Source: JALOAT01 sp041677345 (GTDB taxonomy: Bacteria > Pseudomonadota > Gammaproteobacteria > Thiohalomonadales > Thiohalomonadaceae). From it: 33,092 nucleotides of DNA. The number at the start of each line of letters is the position of its first letter. Position 1 is the stretch's first letter. The stretch spans positions 1 to 33,092 of the forward strand of contig JBAYQE010000024.1 of assembly GCA_041677345.1 (NCBI GenBank), written 5' to 3'. The position numbers and the translations under genes were made by a program. The notes beneath the pieces are model-generated. The model had not been told where the DNA came from. It saw nothing but the letters and a program-made list of their open reading frames with translations, and did not search any database. Below are positions 23,064-31,286 of the stretch, in pieces.

Positions 23064-23136
23064 GAAGGCTTCCTTTTTCATGACAGTTCCGTTTCGGTGA
23101 AATCCGGCAGGGGTCCGTGAGGCCGGAAAGTCCCTA

Positions 23137-23142
23137 ACTATA
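23137..23142 (-). promoter_or_regulatory. Candidate -10 box for pgi
   Basis: TATAGT on the minus strand lies 73 bases before the pgi start, in the zwf-pgi gap. No good -35 lies at the right spacing. The same site reads TATAAT on the plus strand (23139-23144), but no plus-strand gene follows. Confidence 0.3.
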
Positions 23143-23170
23143 ATCGAGTTCGCACCGTTTGCACGGGTGC

Positions 23171-24670
23171 TCAGTGTTCTTCCGTCTCGCCGTTGTCCGG
23201 CTCCACGGAATGCCGCCACATCTGGTCTTCCTTGTCGAACAGCCGCAGCGATTCCGCAGGCCCCCAACTCCCCGCCGGGTAGGTGTGGATGAAGTCGCGC
23301 TCCATGGACCACACCTTGAGGATCGGGTCCACCACACGCCAGGCCCAGCGCACTTCGTCGTAGCGCAGGAACAACGAGTGATCGCCTTCGATGACATCCA
23401 GCAGCAGGGCCTCGTAGGCATCGAGCCGTTCGGCCGCCGGCGCGTCGATGCTCGCATCCAGCATGGCGGTACGGGTGCGCATTTCGAGCCCCGGAACCTT
23501 GACCTGGATTTCCGCGCGCAGGCATTCCTTGGGCTGGATGGCCAGGATGAGCCAGTTGGGTTTGAGCGCCTCAATGGGTGTCTTGCGGAACAACTGCTGC
23601 GGCGGATGCTTGAAACGGATGGCAATCATGGAGGCATCCGCGGCCAGGCGCTTGCCGGTGCGGATGTAGAACGGCACACCCCGCCAGCGCCAGTTGTCGA
23701 TGTACAACTTGATCGCAGCATAGGTTTCCGTGGTGCTGTTGGGCGCCACGCCCGGCTCCTCCACATAGGCCGAGACCTTCTCGCCCTTGACGATGCCACG
23801 GCGGTACTGGGCGCGGAAGGCGTGCGCATGCACTGCGCTGGGTGGGATGGGCCGGATCGAGCGCAACACCTTCACCTTTTCATCGCGCAGCGACTCTGCG
23901 TCCAGCGAGGCCGGCGGCTCCATGGCCACCAGCGTGAGCAATTGCAGCAGGTGACTTTGCAGCATGTCGCGCAGCGCACCGGCACCGTCATAGTAATCGG
24001 CTCGGCGCTCGATGCCCTGCGTCTCCGAATGGGTGATCTGCACATGGTCGATGTAATTGCGGCTCCACAGCGGCTCCATGAGCAGGTTGGCGAAGCGGAA
24101 CACCAGTACGTTCTGCACGGTACCCTTGCCCAGGTAGTGATCGATGCGGAACAACTGCTCCTCGGTGAAGTTGCGGTGCAGCCGCTCCTCCAGCATCTGG
24201 GCGCTCTCGAGGTCGTAGCCGAAGGGCTTTTCGATCACCAACCGGCGCCAGCCGCCGTTCTCGTAATTGAGGGCCGCGGCCGCAAGAAACTCACTCACGG
24301 TGGCGAATTCCGATGGCCGGATGGCCATGTAGAAGACCACGTTCTGGGGCAGGTCCGGCGCGTTCTCGATGAAATGCCGCAGACGACCGTAGGCCTCGAA
24401 TTCATTGAGGTCGCCCGGGAAGAAGCGCAGCCGCGCCCGGAAACGCGCGAACAATTCCTGCTGCAGACCGCCGCGGGCCTTGGGGATGAGGGTCTTCTCC
24501 ACGGCGTCGCGCCAGGCCTCGTCGTCCCAGTCGCGACGACCGAAACCTACGATGGTGAATCCGTCAGGCAGGCGCTTGGCCTCTTCCAGGTGATACAGCG
24601 CCGGCAACAGCTTGTTGGCTGCCAGGTTACCCGTGGCGCCAAAGATCACGAAGGTGCAGGATTCGATCAT
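23171..24670 (-). CDS. zwf: Glucose-6-phosphate 1-dehydrogenase
   Basis: Zwf oxidises glucose 6-phosphate to 6-phosphogluconolactone with NAD(P)+, opening the oxidative pentose phosphate (or Entner-Doudoroff) route. The product is 499 residues, a typical length. The N-terminal nucleotide-binding motif is FGATGNLAANKLLPALY (often GASGDLA in the family; here Asn replaces Asp). The active-site signature RIDHYLGKG and the substrate-site IEKPFG are intact, as is the late stretch YIRTGKRLA. ATG 24670 has a GAAG motif five bases upstream. gnd ends 70 bases upstream on the same strand, so gnd, zwf and possibly pgi may be co-transcribed in that order. No 6-phosphogluconolactonase gene lies between or beside them. 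Confidence 0.96.
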   Translation of the reverse strand: MIESCTFVIFGATGNLAANKLLPALYHLEEAKRLPDGFTIVGFGRRDWDDEAWRDAVEKTLIPKARGGLQQELFARFRARLRFFPGDLNEFEAYGRLRHFIENAPDLPQNVVFYMAIRPSEFATVSEFLAAAALNYENGGWRRLVIEKPFGYDLESAQMLEERLHRNFTEEQLFRIDHYLGKGTVQNVLVFRFANLLMEPLWSRNYIDHVQITHSETQGIERRADYYDGAGALRDMLQSHLLQLLTLVAMEPPASLDAESLRDEKVKVLRSIRPIPPSAVHAHAFRAQYRRGIVKGEKVSAYVEEPGVAPNSTTETYAAIKLYIDNWRWRGVPFYIRTGKRLAADASMIAIRFKHPPQQLFRKTPIEALKPNWLILAIQPKECLRAEIQVKVPGLEMRTRTAMLDASIDAPAAERLDAYEALLLDVIEGDHSLFLRYDEVRWAWRVVDPILKVWSMERDFIHTYPAGSWGPAESLRLFDKEDQMWRHSVEPDNGETEEH

Positions 24671-24740
24671 TCACTTCACATCCAAGAAGGGAACAGCATG
24701 CAGACACGGGCCGCACAGGCGCTTCCACGCCGTTGATCCA

Positions 24741-25640
24741 TCATGCCTTGTGGCCCCCGAAGGCATTGCGCATCATGGACAGCAGCCGGCCCTGGTAACC
24801 CTCGGCATCCTGGCTGGCGAAGCGCATCTGCAATGCGAGGGTAATCACCGGCAGGGGCACGCCCTGCTCCACGCCCTCGATGGCAGTCCAACGGCCCTCG
24901 CCCGAATCCGAGACTACACGCGTCATTGTGGACAGCGCCTGATCGCGGGCCAGCCCTTCGGCGGTAAGGTCGAGCAGCCAACTGCGCACCACCGAGCCAT
25001 GGCGCCACAGTTCGGCGATGCCGGCGAGATCCAGCCCGAATTCCTGCTTGGAGCGCAGCAGATCGAAACCTTCGGCAAAGGCCTGCATCATGCCGTATTC
25101 GATGCCGTTGTGGACCATCTTGGTGAAATGTCCCGCACCCACCGGCCCCACGTGGGCCCAGCCGCGATCGGGGGCGGGGGCCAGGGCACGCAGCACCGGC
25201 TCGATGACCGCAATGGCGTCGGCTTGGCCGCCCACCATAAGGCAATAGCCCTCCTCCAGCCCCCAGATCCCCCCCGAGGTACCGGCGTCCACAAAGCGGA
25301 TGCCGGCGGCGGCGAGCAGTGCACCGCGACGTTGCGAGTCACGGTAATTGGTATTGCCGCCATCCACTACGACGTCATCCGGCGCCAGCCGATCGCGCAG
25401 ATCGACCAACTGTTCCTCTGTGGCAGCACCCGCCGGGAGCATGAGCCACACTACACGGGGACTGGGCAATTGTGCGAGGGCCTCGGCCACCGAGGCAGCG
25501 GCAATCATGCCCTCTTCCTCGGCAATCAGCCGCGCGACCTCGAAGGTGCGGTTGTAGCCGACCACCTCAATACCCTTGCGGCACAGGCGCCGCGCCATGT
25601 TGCCACCCATTCTGCCGAGACCGATCATCGCAATCCGCAT
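24741..25640 (-). CDS. gnd: 6-phosphogluconate dehydrogenase, short (~300-residue) form
   Basis: This enzyme oxidatively decarboxylates 6-phosphogluconate to ribulose 5-phosphate. The product is 299 residues from ATG 25640 (GGAG about nine bases upstream), the size of the short Gnd class rather than the ~470-residue E. coli form. The dinucleotide site MRIAMIGLGRMGGNMA opens the protein. The active-site Lys174 lies in GHFTKMVHNGIEYGMMQ with N178 and E181, and DAGTSGGIWG is the substrate-binding stretch. The short class is often NAD-linked, but the cofactor cannot be settled by eye (the loop after beta-2 reads GYNRTFEVAR). It is divergent from glgA across 111 bases and leads the gnd-zwf-pgi group. 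Confidence 0.93.
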   Translation of the reverse strand: MRIAMIGLGRMGGNMARRLCRKGIEVVGYNRTFEVARLIAEEEGMIAAASVAEALAQLPSPRVVWLMLPAGAATEEQLVDLRDRLAPDDVVVDGGNTNYRDSQRRGALLAAAGIRFVDAGTSGGIWGLEEGYCLMVGGQADAIAVIEPVLRALAPAPDRGWAHVGPVGAGHFTKMVHNGIEYGMMQAFAEGFDLLRSKQEFGLDLAGIAELWRHGSVVRSWLLDLTAEGLARDQALSTMTRVVSDSGEGRWTAIEGVEQGVPLPVITLALQMRFASQDAEGYQGRLLSMMRNAFGGHKA

Positions 25641-25751
25641 GGGGTCCACTCCGTCAGGACATCGAAGCATTGTAGTATGCAAGGCTTATTCTGCGACCTC
25701 GCTCCATATGAAGGTCTATGATTCTTGGCGGATACGGTTACGAGTAAATTT

Positions 25752-27215
25752 ATGTCGAAGATTCTGTTTGTCAGTAGCGAGGCGCATCCCCTCATCAAGA
25801 CCGGTGGCCTCGGTGACGTCAGTGGCAGCCTGCCCGCCGCCCTCAAGCGTCTGCACCATACGGTGCGCCTGGTGCTGCCCGCCTATCAAGAGGCAGTGGC
25901 CAAAGCGGGCAAACTGAAGACCATTGCCACGCTGCGCGTGGCCGACCGCCTTGAACCCGTGCGCATCCTCGAAGGCCTGATGCCGGGTACCCGTGTCAAG
26001 CTCTGGCTGGTGGACGCCCCCGGCTGCTTCGATCGCCCCGGCAATCCCTACCTGGGCGAGGATGGCCGCGACTGGCCCGACAACGCCCAGCGCTTTGCCA
26101 CCTTCTGCCGCGCCGTGGTGGAACTGGCCATGGACCGTGCCGGCCTGCGTTGGCGCCCCGACGTGGTGCACTGCAATGACTGGCAGACCGGCCTGGTACC
26201 GGCACTGCTCGCGCGCGAGCAGCAGCGCCCGGGCACGGTGTTCACCATACACAATCTCGCCTACCAGGGCCTGTTCCCCTGGAACAGCTTCGCCGCACTG
26301 GGGCTACCCGCCGAACTGTGGCATATGCATGCGATGGAGTTCCATAACCAGTTTTCCTTCATCAAGGGTGGGCTGGTGTTCGCGGACTGGATCACCACCG
26401 TGAGCCCCACCTACGCACGCGAGATCTGCGGACCGGACCTGGGTTACGGCCTGGACGGACTGCTCAGACATCGCAGCGACCGGCTCACGGGCATTCTCAA
26501 CGGTGCCGATTACGACATCTGGAATCCGCGCACCGACAAGCTCATCGCACACACTTACAGCCCTGCCACACTGCACCACAAGCGTGCCAACAAGGCCGCG
26601 CTGCAGGCGCAGTTCAACTTGCCGGTGGACAGTGACAGCCCGCTGCTGGGCCTGGTGGGGCGCATGGTGGAACAGAAGGGCATCGACCTGGTGCTGGGCG
26701 CCCTGCCCGTGCTGGTGAAGCAGGGGGTGCAGGTGGCGGTGCTGGGCACCGGTGATCTCGCTTACGAGAACGAGTTGTGTGCGCTCGCGAACCGTCATCC
26801 CGAGGCCATCGGCTATCACATCGGCTATGACGAGGCACGGGCACACCTGGTGGAGGCGGGTGCGGACATGTTCCTCATGCCCTCGCGCTTTGAACCCTGC
26901 GGCCTCAACCAGATCTACAGCCTGCACTATGGAACGCCGCCCATCGTACGCCGCACGGGTGGTCTCGCTGACACCGTGGTGGACGCCACCCCCGAAACCC
27001 TGGCCGACGGCAGCGCCACCGGCTTCGTGTTCGACGACGCCACACCCGAGGCCCTGGTGACCGCCGTGGAGCGCGCGCTGACGCTGTATCGCCAGCCCAA
27101 GGTCTGGAAGCGCCTCATGACGGCGGCCATGGACCAGGACTTCAGCTGGCAGGCCAGCGCACGGCGTTATCTCGAGATCTATACCCGCGCCCGCAACCAC
27201 GCCCGCACCGTCTGA
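25752..27215 (+). CDS. glgA: Glycogen synthase, ADP-glucose dependent (GT5)
   Basis: GlgA elongates glycogen from ADP-glucose. The product is 487 residues (E. coli 477) from ATG 25752; a TTG at 25725 would add nine residues of no family resemblance. The N-terminal KTGGL motif (K16 in PLIKTGGLGDVSGSLP) binds ADP-glucose. HCNDWQTGLVPALL, the VGRMVEQKGIDLVL segment and the C-terminal PSRFEPCGLNQIYSLHYGTPPIVRRTGGLADTV are GT-B fold family 5 hallmarks. The ribosome-binding site is weak (ACGAG about eight bases upstream). It is divergent from gnd and apart from glgC and glgB, so glycogen synthesis here is spread over at least three transcription units. Confidence 0.96.
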   Translation: MSKILFVSSEAHPLIKTGGLGDVSGSLPAALKRLHHTVRLVLPAYQEAVAKAGKLKTIATLRVADRLEPVRILEGLMPGTRVKLWLVDAPGCFDRPGNPYLGEDGRDWPDNAQRFATFCRAVVELAMDRAGLRWRPDVVHCNDWQTGLVPALLAREQQRPGTVFTIHNLAYQGLFPWNSFAALGLPAELWHMHAMEFHNQFSFIKGGLVFADWITTVSPTYAREICGPDLGYGLDGLLRHRSDRLTGILNGADYDIWNPRTDKLIAHTYSPATLHHKRANKAALQAQFNLPVDSDSPLLGLVGRMVEQKGIDLVLGALPVLVKQGVQVAVLGTGDLAYENELCALANRHPEAIGYHIGYDEARAHLVEAGADMFLMPSRFEPCGLNQIYSLHYGTPPIVRRTGGLADTVVDATPETLADGSATGFVFDDATPEALVTAVERALTLYRQPKVWKRLMTAAMDQDFSWQASARRYLEIYTRARNHARTV

Positions 27216-27547
27216 AGGAACTCGGATCCGCCCCTCCGCGGGCTGACAACATGCTGCAAGCCAGGGATGGCGCGGAGACGCTAGAGGAACGACGTGCATT
27301 CCCCGCGTACCTCCCGCCTTCCCTGGCTGCCTCATCATCCCCTCGGCCAGTACGGAATTGCACGGGGATACAGGTACTAGGATCAGCCACGCTTTCCATG
27401 GCCCCGCAGCGCGGCCTGGGGGCGTGGCTACCCGCCCCGCATAAGCAAAATCTTACAAAAGCGCTATAATGGCGCGCTTTTGTTCGCGCGGGTGCCATGC
27501 CCGCCCGTGCGTTCTCCCATCCTGGCACATCTCGAAAGCATAAAACC
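27216..27547. other. 332-base gap between glgA and ppc, no supported gene
   Basis: The gap is GC-rich for most of its length and then AT-rich near 27440-27482, where the ppc promoter candidate lies. A GCCACGC/GCGTGGC pair around 27384-27428 may form a long hairpin. One 72-codon plus-strand frame (27251-27469) has no recognisable content and runs over the promoter. Confidence 0.5.
27456..27482 (+). promoter_or_regulatory. Candidate ppc promoter -10 inside a perfect inverted repeat
   Basis: TATAAT (27465-27470) lies 78 bases before the ppc start. It is enclosed by CAAAAGCGC (27456-27464) and its exact inverse GCGCTTTTG (27474-27482). The -35 region is poor. The same palindrome with A- and T-runs could instead act as a weak bidirectional terminator after glgA. 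Confidence 0.45.
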
Positions 27548-30325
27548 GTGAGCGACAAGAAGTTACGATCCCGGGTCAAGCTCTTCGGCAATCTGCTCGG
27601 AAACGTGCTGGACACCCAGGCCGGCCCCGACGTCCTCACCGCCGTGGAACGGCTCCGCAAGGGCTTCATCCGCCTGCGCAAGCGTCCCGAGGCGCGCGAG
27701 CGTGAGCGCCTGACGCGCTTCATCGAATCCCTGGACCCGCGCACGCTCATCCATGTGTTGCGAGCCTTCAGCACCTATTTCAGCCTGGCCAATATCGCCG
27801 AAGAGGCCTTTCAGCACCGTGAGCGCCGCAGCCAGGTGCGCATGGGGGGGCCGTTGTGGCGCGGCTCCTTCGACGACGCCCTGCGTGAGTTCAAGCGCGA
27901 CGGCATGAGTATCGAGCAACTGCAGGCGCTGCTGAACCGGTTGCGCTTCATGCCCGTGTTCACAGCCCATCCCACCGAGTCCAAGCGGCGCACCGTGATG
28001 GAATGCCTGCGCCGGATCTTCGTCGCCGGCGAGAACCTCGACGACCCACGCATCGGTGCCGAGCAGCGGGCCGAAATCTTCCAGCAGATCGAGAGCGAGA
28101 TTCAGATCCTGTGGAAGACCGACGAGGTACGGGCCGAGCGTCCACAGGTGCGTGACGAGATCAAGAACGGGTTGTTCTATTTCCGCGAGAGCCTGTTCAG
28201 CGCGGTACCGGAAACCTACCGCAATCTGGAGAAGGCGGTGCACCGCATCTATGGCGCGGACAGTGGCGTGGTCATTCCCTCTTGTCTGCGCTTCGGTTCG
28301 TGGATCGGCGGCGACCGTGACGGCAATCCCTTCGTGTCACCCGAGACCACCGCCATGGCCGTGCGCCTGCATCACCGCGAGGTGTTGCGCGTGTATTTGC
28401 GCTCCGTGACCGAACTGGGCCACATCCTCACCCATTCACGCCTCTGGTTCACGCCCTCCGCCGTGTTCGAAGCCAGCCTGGAGCGCGACCAATCGGCCTA
28501 TCCGGATGCCTTCGTCGGTCACAAGAAGAAGCGTTTCTCCACCGAACCTTACCGCCGCAAGCTCTATTTCATGCGTCATCGGCTGCAGGCCAACCTGCGC
28601 ACGGTGGAGGCCCGCCTGGAAGGCCGCGAACCGGACAGCAACGAGGGCTATCTGTCTGAGAAGGAATTCCTCAACGACCTGTACACCATCCGCGAATCGC
28701 TCATCAGCCACGGCGATGCCAAGGTAGCCGACGGCCAGCTGAAAGACCTCATCCGCCTGGCCGAGACCTTCGGCTTCTATCTCGTACACCTGGACGTGCG
28801 CCAGGAATCCGCACGCCACATCCAGGCGGTCACCGAGATCCTGGCGCAACTGGGCAAGGACTACGCGGCACAGGACGAGAACCGGCGCATCGCCATGCTG
28901 GCTGAGTTCATTGCCCGCGGCGAAGCGGTCGGAATCGACAAGTCCGCGCTCTCCGAGTCCACGCGCCAGACGCTGGAGGTCCTGGAAGTGATGGAGCGCA
29001 TGCGCCGCGAGGTGAGCCCGCAGGCGTTCGGTACGTACGTGATTTCCATGACCCATGCAGCCAGCCACGTCATGGAGGTGCTTTTCCTGGCGCGCCTCGC
29101 CGGCCTGGCCGGTCGTCGAGGCGATACCTGGTTCTGCGACATCAGCATTTCGCCGCTGTTCGAGACCATCGAAGACCTTGAACACATCGAGCCGGTGATG
29201 CGCACCTTGCTCGCGAACCCGTGCTACGCCACTCTGCTCGAAGCCGCCGGCAACCGGCAGGAGGTCATGCTCGGCTATTCGGATTCCTGCAAGGACGGCG
29301 GCATCCTGGCATCGTCCTGGAACCTCTACAAGGCGCAGCAGAAGGTCGCCGTGCTCGCCAACGAGTTCGGCATCGACTTCCGTCTGTTCCACGGTCGTGG
29401 CGGCACCATCGGCCGCGGCGGCGGCCCGACCCATGAGGCCATCCTCGCCCAGCCCGAGGGCACCGTGCATGGTGAAATCAAGTTCACCGAGCAGGGCGAG
29501 GTGCTGTCCAATAAGTACAGCAATACCGAAACCGCCATCTACGAACTCACCATGGGGCTGAGTGGTTTGCTCAAGGCCAGCCGTTTCCTGGTGAGCAGCC
29601 CGCGTGCGGACAACCCCGAGTACGCCACGATCATGGAGGCACTGGCGGATGCGGGCGAGAATGCCTACCGCGATCTCACCGATCGCACCGAGGGCTTTCT
29701 CGACTACTTCTACGAAGCCACCCCGGTGAGCGAGATCGGCCTGCTCAACATCGGCTCACGTCCCTCACACCGCACCAAGGGTGATCGCTCCAAGGCTTCG
29801 GTGCGCGCCATCGCCTGGGTGTTCGGTTGGGGCCAGGCCCGCCACACCATACCGGCCTGGTACGGCATCGGCTCAGCACTGGCTGGCTGGAGCCGCGGTG
29901 AGGCCGAGCGCATTGCCAAGCTGCAGGCCATGTATGCCGACTGGCCCTTCTTCCGCGCCCTGCTGAGCAACTCACAGATGTCGCTGTTCAAGGCCGATAT
30001 GGCCATCGCGGCGGAATATGCAGCGCTGTGTGCAGACCGGAACATGGCGCAAACCGTTTTTGGCCGTATTCGCGACGAGTACGAGACCACGGTGAAGCAG
30101 GTGCTCACCACCGCGCAGCACAATGCCCTGCTCGATGAAAATCCCACACTGGCACTCTCCCTCAGCCGCCGCAATCCTTATCTGGATCCCCTGAACCACA
30201 TCCAGATCACACTGCTCAAGCGTTACCGCAACGAACAGCTCGACGAAGAACTGCGCCAGCTTTGGCTCGCTCCCCTGCTGCGTTCCATCAACGCCATCGC
30301 AGCGGGCATGCGCAACACGGGTTGA
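27548..30325 (+). CDS. ppc: Phosphoenolpyruvate carboxylase
   Basis: Ppc fixes bicarbonate onto phosphoenolpyruvate to give oxaloacetate, refilling the TCA cycle. The product is 925 residues (E. coli 883) from GTG 27548, which opens MSDKKLRSRVKLFGNLLG; no strong ribosome-binding site is present. Catalytic H141 lies in VFTAHPTESKRRT (E. coli H138). The second signature is MLGYSDSCKDGG (K582), with Cys where many homologues have Ala or Asn. The mobile loop FHGRGGTIGRGGGPTHEAI is intact. The C-terminus AAGMRNTG is the conserved end that closes the active-site region, so the protein is full length. It has its own promoter candidate and no close downstream partner. Confidence 0.97.
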   Translation: MSDKKLRSRVKLFGNLLGNVLDTQAGPDVLTAVERLRKGFIRLRKRPEARERERLTRFIESLDPRTLIHVLRAFSTYFSLANIAEEAFQHRERRSQVRMGGPLWRGSFDDALREFKRDGMSIEQLQALLNRLRFMPVFTAHPTESKRRTVMECLRRIFVAGENLDDPRIGAEQRAEIFQQIESEIQILWKTDEVRAERPQVRDEIKNGLFYFRESLFSAVPETYRNLEKAVHRIYGADSGVVIPSCLRFGSWIGGDRDGNPFVSPETTAMAVRLHHREVLRVYLRSVTELGHILTHSRLWFTPSAVFEASLERDQSAYPDAFVGHKKKRFSTEPYRRKLYFMRHRLQANLRTVEARLEGREPDSNEGYLSEKEFLNDLYTIRESLISHGDAKVADGQLKDLIRLAETFGFYLVHLDVRQESARHIQAVTEILAQLGKDYAAQDENRRIAMLAEFIARGEAVGIDKSALSESTRQTLEVLEVMERMRREVSPQAFGTYVISMTHAASHVMEVLFLARLAGLAGRRGDTWFCDISISPLFETIEDLEHIEPVMRTLLANPCYATLLEAAGNRQEVMLGYSDSCKDGGILASSWNLYKAQQKVAVLANEFGIDFRLFHGRGGTIGRGGGPTHEAILAQPEGTVHGEIKFTEQGEVLSNKYSNTETAIYELTMGLSGLLKASRFLVSSPRADNPEYATIMEALADAGENAYRDLTDRTEGFLDYFYEATPVSEIGLLNIGSRPSHRTKGDRSKASVRAIAWVFGWGQARHTIPAWYGIGSALAGWSRGEAERIAKLQAMYADWPFFRALLSNSQMSLFKADMAIAAEYAALCADRNMAQTVFGRIRDEYETTVKQVLTTAQHNALLDENPTLALSLSRRNPYLDPLNHIQITLLKRYRNEQLDEELRQLWLAPLLRSINAIAAGMRNTG

Positions 30326-30425
30326 GAGCAGAAGACAAATCACGGAGGCCATGGACGGCACGGAGAAGAGGCATGGGAAGAGCATTCCCTACCTCGCGCA
30401 TCACCCCGCGATACGGCGCCTGGCC

Positions 30426-30499
30426 GTAGGTCACGTTGGCGCGCAGCGCCTACGTGACAACGCACGGTGCGAACATGTCACGTAGTTTCGGTAACGTGA
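30426..30499 (-). repeat. Paired-hairpin REPIN/BIME-like element, copy 5 (degenerate)
   Basis: GTAGGTCACGTTGG...TGTCACGTAGTTTCGGTAACGTGAT. It has the orientation of copies 3 and 4 but several changes, including loss of the terminal CCTAC, so it is an older or decayed copy. It lies in the 259-base gap after ppc. A short CACGGAGGCC...CACGGAG stretch (30342-30367) faintly recalls the CACGGGG repeats near 13.7 kb. Confidence 0.75.
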
Positions 30500-30584
30500 T
30501 CATGCTCCGCTAGAAACTGCGGGTCTCCGGTCTATAGTTAGGCAGGTCCACGACACCGCCCAACCAAACACCGGAGAGCTGCCC

Positions 30585-30791
30585 ATGAAAATCCCTGAAA
30601 TCCGCGCCATCGCACGTAACCGCGGCTTGAAACTGGGGGTCGGAGGGAAGGCTGCCCTCATTCGCGCCATACAGCGCGACGAGGGCAATTTCGATTGCTT
30701 CGGCCGGGCCGACAGCAACTACTGCGATCAGGAGAACTGCCTATGGCGCGCGGACTGTCTGCCTGCGGCCAAGGCGATGAACAAGGCCTGA
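30585..30791 (+). CDS. Small SAP-domain protein with four cysteines
   Basis: The product is 68 residues. ATG 30585 is preceded by GGAGAG. Residues 1-32 (MKIPEIRAIARNRGLKLGVG then GKAALIRAIQRDEG) form a SAP-like helix-loop-helix, a motif that often binds DNA. The second half has a CFGRADSNYCDQENCLWRADC pattern with four Cys that could bind zinc or an iron-sulfur cluster. Similar small SAP plus Cys proteins occur in other proteobacteria (recalled, not searched); their function is not known to me. A TATAGT box (30533-30538) upstream may drive it. Its stop codon lies one base from the stop of convergent panD. Confidence 0.78.
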   Translation: MKIPEIRAIARNRGLKLGVGGKAALIRAIQRDEGNFDCFGRADSNYCDQENCLWRADCLPAAKAMNKA

Positions 30792-30799
30792 TTCAGGCC
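30785..30799. terminator. 15-base palindrome built from two convergent stop codons
   Basis: GGCCTGATTCAGGCC contains the TGA of the SAP gene (30789-30791) and the TGA of panD (30793-30795 on the minus strand), with one base between them. The 7-bp stem has no T-run on either strand, so it would be a weak terminator at most. Confidence 0.4.
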
Positions 30800-31173
30800 G
30801 CCTGCACCGGGATGGCGTTAGCGCTACGTGCGACGCGATTCTGCTCATCCAGATAGATGAGCGTGGGCTTGTAGGTGGCCAGTTCCTGCTGGCTCAGGCC
30901 CACGAAAGCGGCGATGATCACGATGTCGCCGGGCGCCGCCTTGTGAGCCGCTGCGCCGTTCACGGAAATCACCCCCGAACCGTCCTCGGCACGGATGGCA
31001 TAGGTCACGAAACGCTCGCCGTTGGTGACGTTGTAAATGTGGATCTGCTCGTACTCACGGATCCCGGACATCTCGAGCAGTTTGCCGTCGATGGCGCACG
31101 AGCCCTCGTACTCAAGCTCCGAGTGGGTCACCCGGGCACGGTGCAATTTGGCTTTGAGCATCATGGACTGCAT
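30793..31173 (-). CDS. panD: Aspartate 1-decarboxylase (pyruvoyl enzyme)
   Basis: PanD makes beta-alanine for pantothenate. The product is 126 residues, exactly the length of E. coli PanD. Starting at ATG 31173 places the self-cleavage site Gly24-Ser25 (YEGSCAID) at its canonical position; Ser25 becomes the pyruvoyl cofactor. The following IYNVTNGERFVTYAI, ISVNGAAAHKAAPGDIVIIA and terminal ANAIPVQAA are strongly conserved. It lies 113 bases downstream of panC on the same strand and has its own promoter candidate. Maturation in some bacteria needs PanM/PanZ; no such gene is in the window. Confidence 0.97.
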   Translation of the reverse strand: MQSMMLKAKLHRARVTHSELEYEGSCAIDGKLLEMSGIREYEQIHIYNVTNGERFVTYAIRAEDGSGVISVNGAAAHKAAPGDIVIIAAFVGLSQQELATYKPTLIYLDEQNRVARSANAIPVQAA

Positions 31174-31220
31174 TGGGGAAGGCCTCTCAGGTAACGGTAA
31201 ACCGTCGCGTGGAACGCGAT

Positions 31221-31250
31221 ATTATGGGGCCTACCTGCCCATCATTTCAA
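31221..31250 (-). promoter_or_regulatory. Candidate sigma70 promoter of panD, followed by two small hairpins
   Basis: TTGAAA (31250-31245) and CATAAT (31226-31221) are spaced by 18 bases, upstream of panD on the minus strand. Two adjoining small hairpins, CGCGT/ACGCG (31206-31218) and ACGGT/ACCGT (31194-31205), would form the start of the panD leader. Confidence 0.5.
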
Positions 31251-31286
31251 TGAAATGACCACGCCCGGATGTGGTTTTCTCCTGGT

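Noticed and set aside
21525..23120. 531-codon plus-strand frame opposite pgi
   Set aside because: Pgi matches its family over its whole length; the opposite frame is His/Gly/Ala-rich noise.
23139..23144. TATAAT on the plus strand between pgi and zwf
   Set aside because: No plus-strand gene follows; the site is better read as TATAGT for pgi on the minus strand.
23159..24736. 525-codon plus-strand frame opposite zwf
   Set aside because: Zwf motifs on the minus strand are intact; the antisense frame has none.
26304..27338. 344-codon minus-strand frame opposite glgA
   Set aside because: Shadow of a well-conserved GT5 enzyme; no family resemblance.
27251..27469. 72-codon plus-strand frame between glgA and ppc
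   Set aside because: No ribosome-binding site, no recognisable content, and it runs into the ppc promoter candidate.
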